Below, piece by piece: positions 26,460-34,788 of a DNA stretch of 64,000 nucleotides (positions are counted from its first letter, which is position 1; the number at the start of each line of letters is the position of its first letter). The notes below the pieces were generated by a model. That model ran no database searches. It was not told the origin of the DNA and saw nothing but the letters and a program-made list of their open reading frames with translations. Both the position numbers and the translations under genes were made by a program. This DNA is from Oceanobacillus zhaokaii. Its GTDB lineage: Bacteria; Bacillota; Bacilli; Bacillales; Amphibacillaceae. The stretch covers positions 1,559,001 through 1,623,000 of the forward strand of contig NZ_CP024848.1 of the NCBI RefSeq assembly GCF_003352005.1. Direction: 5' to 3'.

Positions 26460-27329
26460 ATGACATATTTTATTGTTGCGATTTTCTTGATAGTAATAGG
26501 CTGCTTTTTCTATAGAGGCTATAAAAATACACATTCTGTTGTAATAAATGATATAAAAGTAGAAGAAGATCCTCAAATTGATAAGAATACACCACTTCGA
26601 ATTTTGCATATTTCTGATATGCATATCGAGAATATTTCGATAACACCTGAAGCATTATATAAAGAATTAAAAGGAAAGGCTATTGATATAATTGCAATAA
26701 CTGGAGATTTTCTAGATAGAAAACGAAGTATACCTCGACTTGTTCCATATTTGGAAACTTTGAATAAATTAAATCCTGTTTATGGATCTTATGCTGTATT
26801 TGGTAATCATGATTATGTATTACGAAATCCAAACTTTACTCGTTTAAAGGAATTATTAAATGAATATGGATTTAAAACGATGCAAAACGAAAATGAAAGA
26901 ATAATAGTAGATGGAAAATCATTTAACATTATCGGTATAGATGATTTTAGTACAAACCGTAGTAATTTAATAAAGTCTTATGAAGGACTAGAGGAAGGGT
27001 ATAATCTTGTTTTAACACATGATCCAAATATCGTACTAGAGATGTCCGGATATCATTTTGATTACTTGCTTTCTGGTCATTTTCATGGCGGGCAAATTTA
27101 TTGGCCAAAACCGTATCATCTTGTAAAAATGGGAAAATTAGTTCGGATGAACATGGTCAAAGGCTTGCAAGAATACAATGGGAGACAGTTTTATATAAGT
27201 GAAGGTCTTGGCCAAACAGGAGTAAATATTCGAATCGGAAGCCGTCCAGAAATTACTTTCCATAATCTGCAATTATCACCTGAGCAAAATAATAAGCTAG
27301 CAATAAACGATACTAATATCGCTGGATAA
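26460..27329 (+). CDS. ykoQ: Membrane-anchored metallophosphoesterase YkoQ
   Basis: 289 residues with an N-terminal membrane segment (residues 2-20) and a calcineurin-like phosphoesterase domain: DMHIE near 55, GDFLDRK near 83, GNHDY near 115, THDPN near 187 and GHFHGGQ near 204 provide the two-metal ligands. B. subtilis YkoQ and related YkuE-like enzymes act at the membrane, possibly on lipids. Substrate not known. GAGGAGG ribosome-binding site. Confidence 0.85.
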   Translation: MTYFIVAIFLIVIGCFFYRGYKNTHSVVINDIKVEEDPQIDKNTPLRILHISDMHIENISITPEALYKELKGKAIDIIAITGDFLDRKRSIPRLVPYLETLNKLNPVYGSYAVFGNHDYVLRNPNFTRLKELLNEYGFKTMQNENERIIVDGKSFNIIGIDDFSTNRSNLIKSYEGLEEGYNLVLTHDPNIVLEMSGYHFDYLLSGHFHGGQIYWPKPYHLVKMGKLVRMNMVKGLQEYNGRQFYISEGLGQTGVNIRIGSRPEITFHNLQLSPEQNNKLAINDTNIAG

Positions 27330-27361
27330 AAATGTAAAATAAATAATTTGGCACGTTAATC

Positions 27362-27408
27362 AAACAGTAAGGACTGCATGAATCGACTGCAGACCTCACT
27401 GTTTTTCC
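27362..27408 (+). terminator. Terminator after ykoQ
   Basis: AAACAGTAAGG..CTGCA pairs with TGCAG..CCTCACTGTTT, followed by TTTTT. Confidence 0.85.
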
Positions 27409-27437
27409 ATTTAGCAACAAATCATACGAAATTAGCC

Positions 27438-28151
27438 TTAATTATAAAGAAATAATTTAAAGTTATTATTCTCATCAATAGTAGCTAATAATATATTATC
27501 TATCTTTTGGTTATGCGTTGTTGCTAAATTATCTATTACCCATTTCTCGTCTTTACCAATTTTTTGTAATTCATTGTATTCAATCTTTCCTTCTTTAATA
27601 ATTGTTTTAGGTAAGTGGAAAGGCTGCATTGGTGTCGCAAGAGTGGAATGTGTGATTGGCTGGTGCTGTGGATATAAAAAAATTGAAATCGTTCCACCTG
27701 GCTCCCATAGTGCAAGTGCTACTTTTTGAATATCTTCCGCCCTTTCTTTTCGTAACTCGGATAAAAGGAAATCAATTGATATTCTCGCTTTTTTTAAATT
27801 TTTGTAATGAATTTTGCCATATTCAATAAGAGCTATAGGTGGCGGATCAAAAATCTTTCTCAAAGTATCCCATTTTAGACTTAAGAATACTCCACAAAGG
27901 TATAACGTAACTAATACGGACATCGTAATAATCGAGCCTTCTAACCCTAATCCTTCATCGGATAAAGGATGGGAGATAATATTTCCAATTAGTATCGCTA
28001 GAACAAAATCCAAGAATCTTAATTGTGAAATCGATCGTTGTCCCATTATTTTTGCAATAAAAACTAAGAAAAAGAAGGCGATAATTGCTCTTAAAGCCCA
28101 TTGAATGGCATTTAGAGACTCTTGACCACTAAAGAATTCCATCAAATTCAC
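27438..28151 (-). CDS. DUF421 (YetF-like) membrane protein
   Basis: 237 residues. Three N-terminal membrane helices (about 18-37, 44-60 and 71-90) with the family block AKIMGQRSISQLRFLDFVLAI and GNIISHP, then two small alpha/beta domains (the first with PIALIEYGKI near 107, the second near 195-235). DUF421/YetF proteins occur in several paralogues in spore formers; the role is not established. A divergent promoter region lies toward the YjzC gene. Confidence 0.85.
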   Translation of the reverse strand: MNLMEFFSGQESLNAIQWALRAIIAFFFLVFIAKIMGQRSISQLRFLDFVLAILIGNIISHPLSDEGLGLEGSIITMSVLVTLYLCGVFLSLKWDTLRKIFDPPPIALIEYGKIHYKNLKKARISIDFLLSELRKERAEDIQKVALALWEPGGTISIFLYPQHQPITHSTLATPMQPFHLPKTIIKEGKIEYNELQKIGKDEKWVIDNLATTHNQKIDNILLATIDENNNFKLFLYN

Positions 28152-28194
28152 CCTTTGCGACTTGAAGCGATGTATATCAAGGAAGCTTTATCTA

Positions 28195-28224
28195 ATCAAT
28201 GGGGAAAAGAAAACCCCCATTGAA
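28195..28224 (-). terminator. Hairpin after the YjzC-like gene
   Basis: TCAATGGGG / CCCCCATTGA hairpin just downstream of the small gene stop at 28231. No good T run follows on the minus strand. Confidence 0.5.
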
Positions 28225-28230
28225 TGAACT

Positions 28231-28437
28231 TTATCCTTGAACACTAGGCTTAGAGAGGTTCCGTTGATTTACCCAAATTCGATTTTGGTTCGTGTTTTCT
28301 GGAAATTTCTCTCCAGCTTCAAGCTTTATTTTTTGCGGATCATTTACCATGCTGCCTGTTTCTCCAATCTCTATATAAACACCATTATTCGGTGCTTTTT
28401 GCCCAGCACGAAACTGATTGCTGCCATGTCCTCCCAT
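28231..28437 (-). CDS. yjzC: YjzC-family small protein
   Basis: 68 residues with the YjzC layout: NQFRAGQKAPNNGVYIEIGE, KIKLEAGEKFPENTNQNR and a short tail. B. subtilis YjzC is a small conserved protein of unknown function. The start is supported by GAGTGAGAAA upstream. Transcribed toward the DUF421 gene. Confidence 0.8.
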   Translation of the reverse strand: MGGHGSNQFRAGQKAPNNGVYIEIGETGSMVNDPQKIKLEAGEKFPENTNQNRIWVNQRNLSKPSVQG

Positions 28438-28591
28438 TTTCTCACTCCTTATTATTGATTACCCTTATTATGGCTTATTGATATATCGTACATAACTGGA
28501 AAAAATAGGTTCTCTCATAGTTGAACGATTAGAAATTGCATAAACCAGAAGCTAATGAAAATACTAAAAGTAGTAACGAAGGAGAACTTAC

Positions 28592-29326
28592 ATGATCAAA
28601 GACATACTAAAAAGCACCAATCACCGTGATTATCCATTACCATCTGGTCATTGGTTTATGATGCAAAAGTGGGAGCATTTGTTGTTTATCAGCTGGCCTG
28701 TTCCAATAGAAATTATGAAAGGGCTCATACCACCTGGACTGGTTCTTGATACTTTTGAAGGACAGGCATGGATTAGTGTTATTCCATTTAAAGTAAGTAA
28801 AATGCGAGTTCGAAAATTGCCATCAATCCCATTTTTACGATCTTATTTGGAATTGAATGTCCGAACTTATGTAAAGCGAAAGGGCGTCTCGGGAGTTTAT
28901 TTTTTTAGCTTGGATGTAAATAATTTATTTACTGTGGTTGGTGCCAGATTGGCAACACTTCCTTATTTTCATGCGCAGATGAAACTAAGCAAAAAAGATG
29001 ATGTCTATCATTTTTCTAGTACAAGTACAGGAAAAGAACAAGTGAAGTTGAAAGGGAATTATCGACCGATAGGGAAAACCTTTTATCCGAAAAAAGGAAG
29101 TCATGATTACTGGCTGCTCGAGCGGTATTTTTCGTGGACGTTTAAGGGTGGCATGCTGTATAGGAGTGATCTTCATCATAAGCAGTGGGAGATTCAGCAT
29201 GTAAAAATTAAGTTGGAAGAACTGGCCTTGCCAATGGTTCCTAATGCACTGTTTGGAGAAGAAGCGGTTCTGCATTATGCCCGAGAGAAAGTTGCTTTAA
29301 ATTGGATGATAAAGAAGGAAAAGTAA
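28592..29326 (+). CDS. yqjF: YqjF-family DUF2071 protein
   Basis: 244-residue DUF2071/YqjF protein. Family marks: WEHLLFISWPVP near residue 27, FEGQAWISVIPF near 54 and ELNVRTYVKRKGVSGVYFFSLD near 87. The fold resembles acetoacetate decarboxylase, but no enzymatic role is proven. GAAGGAGAAC ribosome-binding site. Stands alone, about 75 bp before the helicase gene. Confidence 0.8.
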   Translation: MIKDILKSTNHRDYPLPSGHWFMMQKWEHLLFISWPVPIEIMKGLIPPGLVLDTFEGQAWISVIPFKVSKMRVRKLPSIPFLRSYLELNVRTYVKRKGVSGVYFFSLDVNNLFTVVGARLATLPYFHAQMKLSKKDDVYHFSSTSTGKEQVKLKGNYRPIGKTFYPKKGSHDYWLLERYFSWTFKGGMLYRSDLHHKQWEIQHVKIKLEELALPMVPNALFGEEAVLHYAREKVALNWMIKKEK

Positions 29327-29402
29327 TGGGAATGTAATCAAATAAATATTAGACGATTAATGATATAATAGTGTCATAATGTGTACGGAAAGGAGCTGCG
29401 CA

Positions 29403-32400
29403 TTGAATATAAAGCTGAATCAAAAAATCATTCAAGATCGATGTGGCATCGTCTCCTTTAAAAGAGGAGACGCTTTTTATCGTAATGATAAAGTAACAAT
29501 CGAAAATTTTAATTCTGAAAGATGTGAAGCTAATGTCACTAGTAAAGAAGTTTTCCAAGTGACAATTGAGCAAGATAACAACCAACGTTTTATTGCATCC
29601 TGTAGCTGTCCCAAATTATCATCCTATAATATGGATTGCCAGCATATTGCTGCCGTATTAATAGCGATTCATGAACAGCGGCGTGGGGTCGACTCTAAAA
29701 GGAACCACCAGCTAGACCTTGTAAACAACACCGATAAAAATATGGAATTGGCAGATGGATTACTGACACTTATCGATGACCAACCCCTTCGAAAAAGTGG
29801 CCACCAACTCCATTTTGAAAACAGAGAATTAATTGGAGTAACGTTTTTATGTAACGTATTCACTAAAGATGATGCCAGCCAGCACATTGGAATTAAAATA
29901 ATTATCAATTCAGTTACTTTAAGTGATATACACAATTTTCTGATGCAAGTGAAAAAAGGGGAAGCATCAAAAATTTCTCCTTCTTTTATATTTGACCCAA
30001 CACTACACTGCTTTTCACAACAAAATGATGCAGTTATTAACCAGCTTATTCAACTTATGGATGATGAAAAATTGTTTGCAGATCAACAAACTGAATATAA
30101 CCGAAATCGAGAAATGCAAAGAATTCCACCATCATCATGGGGAAGGCTTGCCCCCTTACTTACGAAAGTGCCATCTGTAAAGCTTTCGTACAACGATGAT
30201 ATTGTAGGAAGACTGTCAATCGTAGAAAAACAACTTCCACTCCAATTTGAATTTGCAGATACAGAGAAAGGGTACGAACTTAAAATCGAAGGTCTCGACA
30301 AGCTATTCTTATTAAAAGATTATCAGCTTGTTCTTCATGATGGAGAGTTAATTTCTTTAAAGATGCAGAAGGTAAATCAACTATTGGAACTGAAGCAAAT
30401 GCTAGATGCATCAAAAACCAATCAAATTTTTATTTCAGAGGAATATATTGATGCTTTTTTGGACAAAGGGCTACAGGGATTAAAGAAACTCGGAAATGTC
30501 CATTTAACGAAACGCCTCGCAGCACAATTTTCCCAAACGCCACTAATCGCCAAACTATATTTAGATCGATTAAGGAATCGTCTGCTCGCAGGGCTTGAAT
30601 TCCATTATGGAAATGTAGTGATTAATCCATTAGAGGAACAAGATGGTCCAGGGAGTACAATGGTGATAAGAGATATAGAGCGGGAAGAAATAATTCTCCT
30701 AATTATGGATGATAGTGCATTCACTAAAACCGATGAAGGGTATTTTTTTCATAATGAAGATTTAGAATATGAATTTTTATATCATGTCGTTCCGAAATTG
30801 CAGGATCTAGTGCAAATCTATGCAACTACCGCAGTTAGAAATCGAATTGCTAGAGTTAATAAAAGCCCTAAAATCAGGGTGAAGCTTAAAAAAGACCGTA
30901 TAAATTGGCTGGAATTTAAATTTGATATGGATGGTATCCCAGAAAAGGAAATACCGGAACTATTGTCAGCACTTGAAGAAAAACGTAAATATTATCGATT
31001 GCGAAATGGATCACTTCTATCATTGGAAACTAGAGAATTTGAAGAAATTCAGCGTTTTCTTCAGGCGGCTCCAGCACAGGAAATTGATTTGGAGAGCGGA
31101 TTGAACTTACCGCTTGTCAATGGAATCAGGTTGCTTGATTCAGTTAATGATCGAACAACCTTCGAGATTGAAGAATCCTTTCGTCAGTTCCTGGATAACA
31201 TTCTAGACCCGGATAACGATACGATTGAGGTACCAAGAAGTTTAGACTTGATACTGCGGAACTATCAAAAACAAGGATACAGATGGATGAAGACTCTCGC
31301 AGAATACGGATTTGGTGGAATTCTTGCTGATGATATGGGACTTGGAAAGACAATCCAGAGTATTACATTTGTTCTTTCCGTACTCCATGAACTGCGGAAA
31401 AGAGAGCAGCAAGTTCTCATTATTTCTCCTTCTTCTGTTACGTATAATTGGTTAAATGAATTTATGAAATTTGCTCCCGAAATAGAAGCATTAATCATAG
31501 ATGGAAATAAGACTGAAAGAAGCAGCCTTCAAAAAAATGCGCACGGAATTGATGTGCTAATTACATCCTATCCTTTACTTAGAAGTGATATCGACTGGTA
31601 TAATCAGCATGCATTTCATACAGTGATTTTTGACGAGGCACAGTCATTTAAGAATCCTTTCACACAAACTGCTAGAGCAGTGAAGAAGCTAGAAGCGGAT
31701 CATTATTTCGCACTTACTGGAACACCAATAGAAAATTCGCTGGAAGAACTTTGGTCAATTTATCATGTTGTTTTTCCTGAATTATTCGGTGGACTGAAGG
31801 ATTTTAGTAATCTGACAAGGAAACAAGTGTCCAGAAGAATTCGACCGTTTTTACTTCGCCGAATGAAAGAGGATGTCATAAAAGAGCTCCCTGAAAAACT
31901 GGAGCAGATTGAATCGGTGGAACTGCTGCCGGAACAGAAGAAACTCTATGCTGCTTACCTCGCCAAATTAAGACATGACACGTTTAAACACTTGGATAAG
32001 GGTACTTTTAGAAAGAATAAAATTAGGATATTAGCGGGATTAACCAGATTACGGCAAATTTGCTGTCACCCTGCACTTTTCGTAGAAGGTTATAAAGGGG
32101 ACTCAGCAAAATTTAAGCAGTTGATGCATATTATTGAGGAATCCAGATTATCTGGCAGAAGGGTACTAATTTTTTCTCAGTTTACAAAAATGCTTGATAT
32201 AATTGGTCGAGCGTTAGTAAATCAAGCCCTCCCGTATTTCTACCTTGATGGCCAAACCCCATCTAAAGAAAGGGTTGAGCTCTGTGATAAGTTCAATAAT
32301 GGAGAACGCGATTTATTTTTAATTTCTTTAAAAGCAGGTGGCACAGGTCTAAATTTGACTGGTGCTGATACTGTAATCTTATACGATCTTTGGTGGAATC

Positions 32401-32615
32401 CTGCTGTGGAAGAGCAGGCTGCTGATCGCGCACATCGAATGGGGCAGGAGCGAGTAGTGGAAGTGATTAAGCTTGTTACTCGTGGAACGATTGAGGAAAA
32501 AATGAATGAATTACAGGATAAGAAGAAGAAAATGATTGATGAAATTATAGATACAGAAGAGAAGGGGACATTTGGAATTACGGAAGATGATATTCGAGAG
32601 ATATTGAAAATATAG
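29403..32615 (+). CDS. SWIM-domain SNF2-family helicase/ATPase
   Basis: About 1070 residues. The N-terminus has a SWIM zinc finger (CSCPKLSSYNMDCQH near residue 62: C-x-C-x(n)-C-x-H); the C-terminal 480 residues are a Swi2/Snf2 ATPase with DDMGLGKTIQS (Walker A) near 645, DEAQ (Walker B) near 750, and the helicase motifs ISLKAGGTGLNLTGAD and DRAHRMGQ near 985-1020. Such proteins translocate on DNA; the SWIM domain probably binds nucleic acid or protein. I start at TTG 29403, 8 nt after AAAGGAG, rather than ATG 29379. TATAAT at 29365 may be the -10. Complete, no frameshift. Confidence 0.9.
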   Translation: MNIKLNQKIIQDRCGIVSFKRGDAFYRNDKVTIENFNSERCEANVTSKEVFQVTIEQDNNQRFIASCSCPKLSSYNMDCQHIAAVLIAIHEQRRGVDSKRNHQLDLVNNTDKNMELADGLLTLIDDQPLRKSGHQLHFENRELIGVTFLCNVFTKDDASQHIGIKIIINSVTLSDIHNFLMQVKKGEASKISPSFIFDPTLHCFSQQNDAVINQLIQLMDDEKLFADQQTEYNRNREMQRIPPSSWGRLAPLLTKVPSVKLSYNDDIVGRLSIVEKQLPLQFEFADTEKGYELKIEGLDKLFLLKDYQLVLHDGELISLKMQKVNQLLELKQMLDASKTNQIFISEEYIDAFLDKGLQGLKKLGNVHLTKRLAAQFSQTPLIAKLYLDRLRNRLLAGLEFHYGNVVINPLEEQDGPGSTMVIRDIEREEIILLIMDDSAFTKTDEGYFFHNEDLEYEFLYHVVPKLQDLVQIYATTAVRNRIARVNKSPKIRVKLKKDRINWLEFKFDMDGIPEKEIPELLSALEEKRKYYRLRNGSLLSLETREFEEIQRFLQAAPAQEIDLESGLNLPLVNGIRLLDSVNDRTTFEIEESFRQFLDNILDPDNDTIEVPRSLDLILRNYQKQGYRWMKTLAEYGFGGILADDMGLGKTIQSITFVLSVLHELRKREQQVLIISPSSVTYNWLNEFMKFAPEIEALIIDGNKTERSSLQKNAHGIDVLITSYPLLRSDIDWYNQHAFHTVIFDEAQSFKNPFTQTARAVKKLEADHYFALTGTPIENSLEELWSIYHVVFPELFGGLKDFSNLTRKQVSRRIRPFLLRRMKEDVIKELPEKLEQIESVELLPEQKKLYAAYLAKLRHDTFKHLDKGTFRKNKIRILAGLTRLRQICCHPALFVEGYKGDSAKFKQLMHIIEESRLSGRRVLIFSQFTKMLDIIGRALVNQALPYFYLDGQTPSKERVELCDKFNNGERDLFLISLKAGGTGLNLTGADTVILYDLWWNPAVEEQAADRAHRMGQERVVEVIKLVTRGTIEEKMNELQDKKKKMIDEIIDTEEKGTFGITEDDIREILKI

Positions 32616-32643
32616 CTTCTATGTAGTCGATAATAATTTTAGA

Positions 32644-32687
32644 GAAAACAGCCAAAGTAATGGAATCATTACTTTGGCTGTTTTAAG
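32644..32687 (+). terminator. Terminator after the SNF2 gene
   Basis: AAAACAGCCAAAGTAATG pairs with CATTACTTTGGCTGTTTT. Confidence 0.92.
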
Positions 32688-32786
32688 TAATCATGCATAC
32701 TGTGGGAATATATTTTCGCCGCATGATGCTTAAAAACTTCTTTTCGGGACAATCTAAAGGGAAACAATTAAAGGGAGAAGTTAATA

Positions 32787-32993
32787 GTGAATAATGATAT
32801 GGATCATGAAAAATTTACGGTTGCTGGTACAAATATCGACGCAGTAAAAAAGAAAAATGAGCAATCAGGCATGTCCTATAATGAAGTGAAGGAATGGATT
32901 GCTAAAACAACTGGGGGACATGGTACTGGAATTTACAGCGACACAAATATCGAAGAAGTTAAAAGGGATATTCAACAGTCGAGGCTAGAATAA
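32787..32993 (+). CDS. Gamma-type SASP-like small protein
   Basis: 68 residues carrying two copies of a gamma-SASP-like unit: TNIDAVKKKNEQS (residues 14-26) and GTGIYSDTNIEEVKRDIQQS (residues 46-65). SspE repeats read TNAQQVRKQNQQS and GTEFASETN..V; the spacing is similar. The middle SYNEVKEWIAKTTGGHG is not SASP-like. If correct it is an amino-acid storage protein of the forespore; a divergent or repurposed relative is possible. GGGAGAAG ribosome-binding site, start GTG. A second small gene follows 17 bp downstream. Confidence 0.6.
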   Translation: MNNDMDHEKFTVAGTNIDAVKKKNEQSGMSYNEVKEWIAKTTGGHGTGIYSDTNIEEVKRDIQQSRLE

Positions 32994-33010
32994 AAGGGGG
33001 ATAGAATCTG

Positions 33011-33322
33011 ATGAAAAAAGACTTTGAAAAAATATTTAATGAATACCGGAATCAAAGTGAACAACAATCTAGTGTGGAAGCAAGACAAGAACTGTTAAAC
33101 GGACAAGAAGAAATAATTGCAGTGAGAAAAAATGATTCTGGGGATATGATTGCATTCAAAACGAATACTGGTCGTGAACTGGATTATATAACTGCCCTAG
33201 AAGAAGCAAAGGCCGGTAATATTGCCCATATTGATGTATTTCATAAGTATGGAAGAGACATTATTCGCAGTGAACCAGATGGGGTTAAAGAAAATAATTT
33301 AAGTAATCTCCCTTTATTCTAA
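33011..33322 (+). CDS. DUF3892-family small protein
   Basis: 103 residues, soluble. The middle EEIIAVRKNDSGDMIAFKTNTGRELDYITALEEAKAG (residues 32-68) is the DUF3892 pattern of a small beta-rich domain. Function unknown. It follows the SASP-like gene by 17 bp with GGGGGAT upstream, so the two are probably cotranscribed. The C-terminus SNLPLF is conserved in some relatives as I recall, which I cannot verify. Confidence 0.75.
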   Translation: MKKDFEKIFNEYRNQSEQQSSVEARQELLNGQEEIIAVRKNDSGDMIAFKTNTGRELDYITALEEAKAGNIAHIDVFHKYGRDIIRSEPDGVKENNLSNLPLF

Positions 33323-33430
33323 TTAGTAGGCTAAATCGTATCATTTGTTACTGCAGATAAACTGTGAACTACATTAGGAAATGAGTGTTCACTGGCTGGC
33401 TGCTCCGGTAATACACTTCACGTTAAAATG

Positions 33431-33470
33431 TATAACGGATGGTTTTCAATGAAAACCATCCGTTTGATTA
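33431..33470 (-). terminator. Terminator of the 89-residue small gene
   Basis: AACGGATGGTTTTCA pairs with TGAAAACCATCCGTT, just downstream of the stop at 33472. Confidence 0.85.
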
Positions 33471-33471
33471 T

Positions 33472-33741
33472 TCATAGGCTATTATTTATATTGTTTTCAT
33501 TCTGCTGTTGAGTGTTGTTGGAACCAAGTGTGTTTGTAAGTTGTTGCATATTCTCATTATTTACCATGTTTTGTAAAGGTTTTGTAAATTGTTGAACAGC
33601 TGGATTGTTTATCGTATTAGATAATTGGCCAGGCAAACGTTGAAATGTTCCATTTTGAACACCTCTAGTAATACCATAAATAGCTGCACCTGCAGCAGCT
33701 GTAGTAATTAACGCTGTCATTATACCTTGACGATTGTTCAT
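33472..33741 (-). CDS. Small membrane-anchored Asn/Gln-rich protein
   Basis: 89 residues: one Ala-rich membrane segment (about residues 8-25), then a tail rich in Asn, Gln and Thr. AAGGGTGAT precedes the ATG. Similar in plan to the protein at 9654-9842 (YrzQ-like). No function known. Confidence 0.65.
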   Translation of the reverse strand: MNNRQGIMTALITTAAAGAAIYGITRGVQNGTFQRLPGQLSNTINNPAVQQFTKPLQNMVNNENMQQLTNTLGSNNTQQQNENNINNSL

Positions 33742-34003
33742 TTTAATATCACCCTTTTAATTTTGTTGTGATCTATCGTTCCTATCTATGTGGAACATTG
33801 TTAGTTTATAGAAACACATGTAATTTATACTGATTTTAATTTTCCATTTTCTTTCTGCAGAAGGTAATATTAATTTCGTGGAATTGCATAATTAGATTTG
33901 TCGATAGGTTCTCAAATGGTTAAAGAGATTTGATATATTGAATGGATTTAATTACTAAAGAGATGTATTATTTCGACTTAGTCTTATTCATTCTTTATTT
34001 TGA
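33742..34003. other. AT-rich intergenic stretch
   Basis: I see no supportable gene, hairpin or promoter pair between the start of the small gene at 33741 and the hairpin at 34004. Confidence 0.5.
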
Positions 34004-34053
34004 TAATATTCATGAAGCCATCATATTAACAATGAAGGCTTCGTGAATATCAA
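34004..34053 (-). terminator. Hairpin after the frameshifted lipoprotein gene
   Basis: ATATTCATGAAGCC pairs with GGCTTCGTGAATAT around a 17-nt loop, directly after the stop codon at 34054-34056. Confidence 0.65.
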
Positions 34054-34219
34054 TTATTGATTTGTTCCATCCATTTCATTTTCATCTTGCTGCATTTGTT
34101 CAGAAGGTTCTTCGGATGGGTCTGGTTCCTGTTCATCTTGTACTGTACCACATCCAAACAATACCCCGGTAGAAAGGATTGCAGTAATCATACCTAAAGT
34201 TAATTTTCGAAGTTTCATC
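34054..34219 (-). pseudogene. Small acidic lipoprotein gene with a +1 frameshift in the signal peptide
   Basis: AGGTGATAGCG and ATG at 34217-34219 open a frame MKLRKL that continues MITAILSTGVLFGCG (lipobox LFGC) only if one base near 34200 is skipped. The second frame runs to TAA at 34054 and encodes an acidic Glu/Asp/Gln tail. Without the skip the product from ATG 34219 ends after 28 residues. The in-frame ATG at 34191 gives 45 residues but has no ribosome-binding site and loses the basic N-terminus. Most simply a one-base indel mutation or sequencing error in a small lipoprotein gene of unknown role. Its own terminator follows. Confidence 0.65.
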
Positions 34220-34373
34220 GCTATCACCTCACTTAAGATATCCTTATGCCATCTTATTTGTTTCCTATTTCTTGAATCTTATCCTAAGAGAGCATTAAAA
34301 AGAGCTGTTAAATGATCTATAAAGTAGAACTTACACAATTTAATTGATAATTTCTATCTATTTACAATTAAGA

Positions 34374-34577
34374 TTAAGTAAAAATAAAAAAAGAATCGTT
34401 TTCACTATTATGTGAATAACGATTCTTATGTTTAGTCCTGTACATCTGATCTTTTTTATTTTTAGTCTTTCTTGTACGTAAATTAAGCCGTGAAAATGGA
34501 CTACGATTAATTTCTGGATTTATTCTACCTTCACGTATTAATTTTCGACGCTTCTTATTGGCTTTAGAATATGCCAT
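34374..34577 (-). CDS. brfA: BrfA-like ribosome rescue factor
   Basis: 67-residue, very basic protein (MAYSKANKKRRKLIREGR start; SPFSRLNLRTRKTKNKK near residue 26; YRTKHKNRYS near 46). AGAGGAG sits about 10 nt before ATG 34577; the upstream in-frame start (34616) is poorer. Codons 51-62 form the stem-loop of an intrinsic terminator and codons 63-66 are its U run, so most transcripts should end before the stop codon. This is the arrangement of B. subtilis BrfA (YqkK), which helps RF2 release ribosomes stalled on nonstop mRNA and is kept low by tmRNA tagging. The identification rests on size, charge and the embedded terminator, not on a database match. Confidence 0.72.
   Translation of the reverse strand: MAYSKANKKRRKLIREGRINPEINRSPFSRLNLRTRKTKNKKDQMYRTKHKNRYSHNSENDSFFIFT
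34376..34427 (-). terminator. Intrinsic terminator embedded in the end of brfA
   Basis: Minus strand AAGAATCGTT (34418-34427) pairs perfectly with AACGATTCTT (34391-34400), extended by TTCAC/GTGAA (34401-34405 with 34412-34416), then TTTTTTT-A-TTTTT (34378-34390). The stop codon is at 34374-34376, after the release point. Confidence 0.9.
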
Positions 34578-34643
34578 GATTATCACACTCCTCTTATATT
34601 TGCTTCTATTATACATTGTTTAGATAAAAATACTAGATTCATT

Positions 34644-34660
34644 TGTTACCGTATTGTTAC
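34644..34660 (+). promoter_or_regulatory. WalR box upstream of the CwlO-like 3D gene
   Basis: TGTTAC-CGTAT-TGTTAC, a perfect match to the WalR consensus TGTWAH-N5-TGTWAH, 129 bp upstream of the start. WalRK controls wall hydrolase genes such as cwlO and yocH in B. subtilis. Confidence 0.7.
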
Positions 34661-34788
34661 ACCTTGAAACATAACTGTAATCCCTTTAACATAGTAACGT
34701 CATTTTAGAATGCTATACTTCGACTTAGGAAAATACATCCAATAGAGAGAAAAGATGGTATGATGCTAAAAAGAAAGCAGGGGGAAAA

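Noticed and set aside
34189..34219. Programmed +1 frameshift in the small lipoprotein gene
   Set aside because: No stop codon or slippery CUU-UGA-type site in the zero frame at the switch; mutation or sequencing error is simpler.
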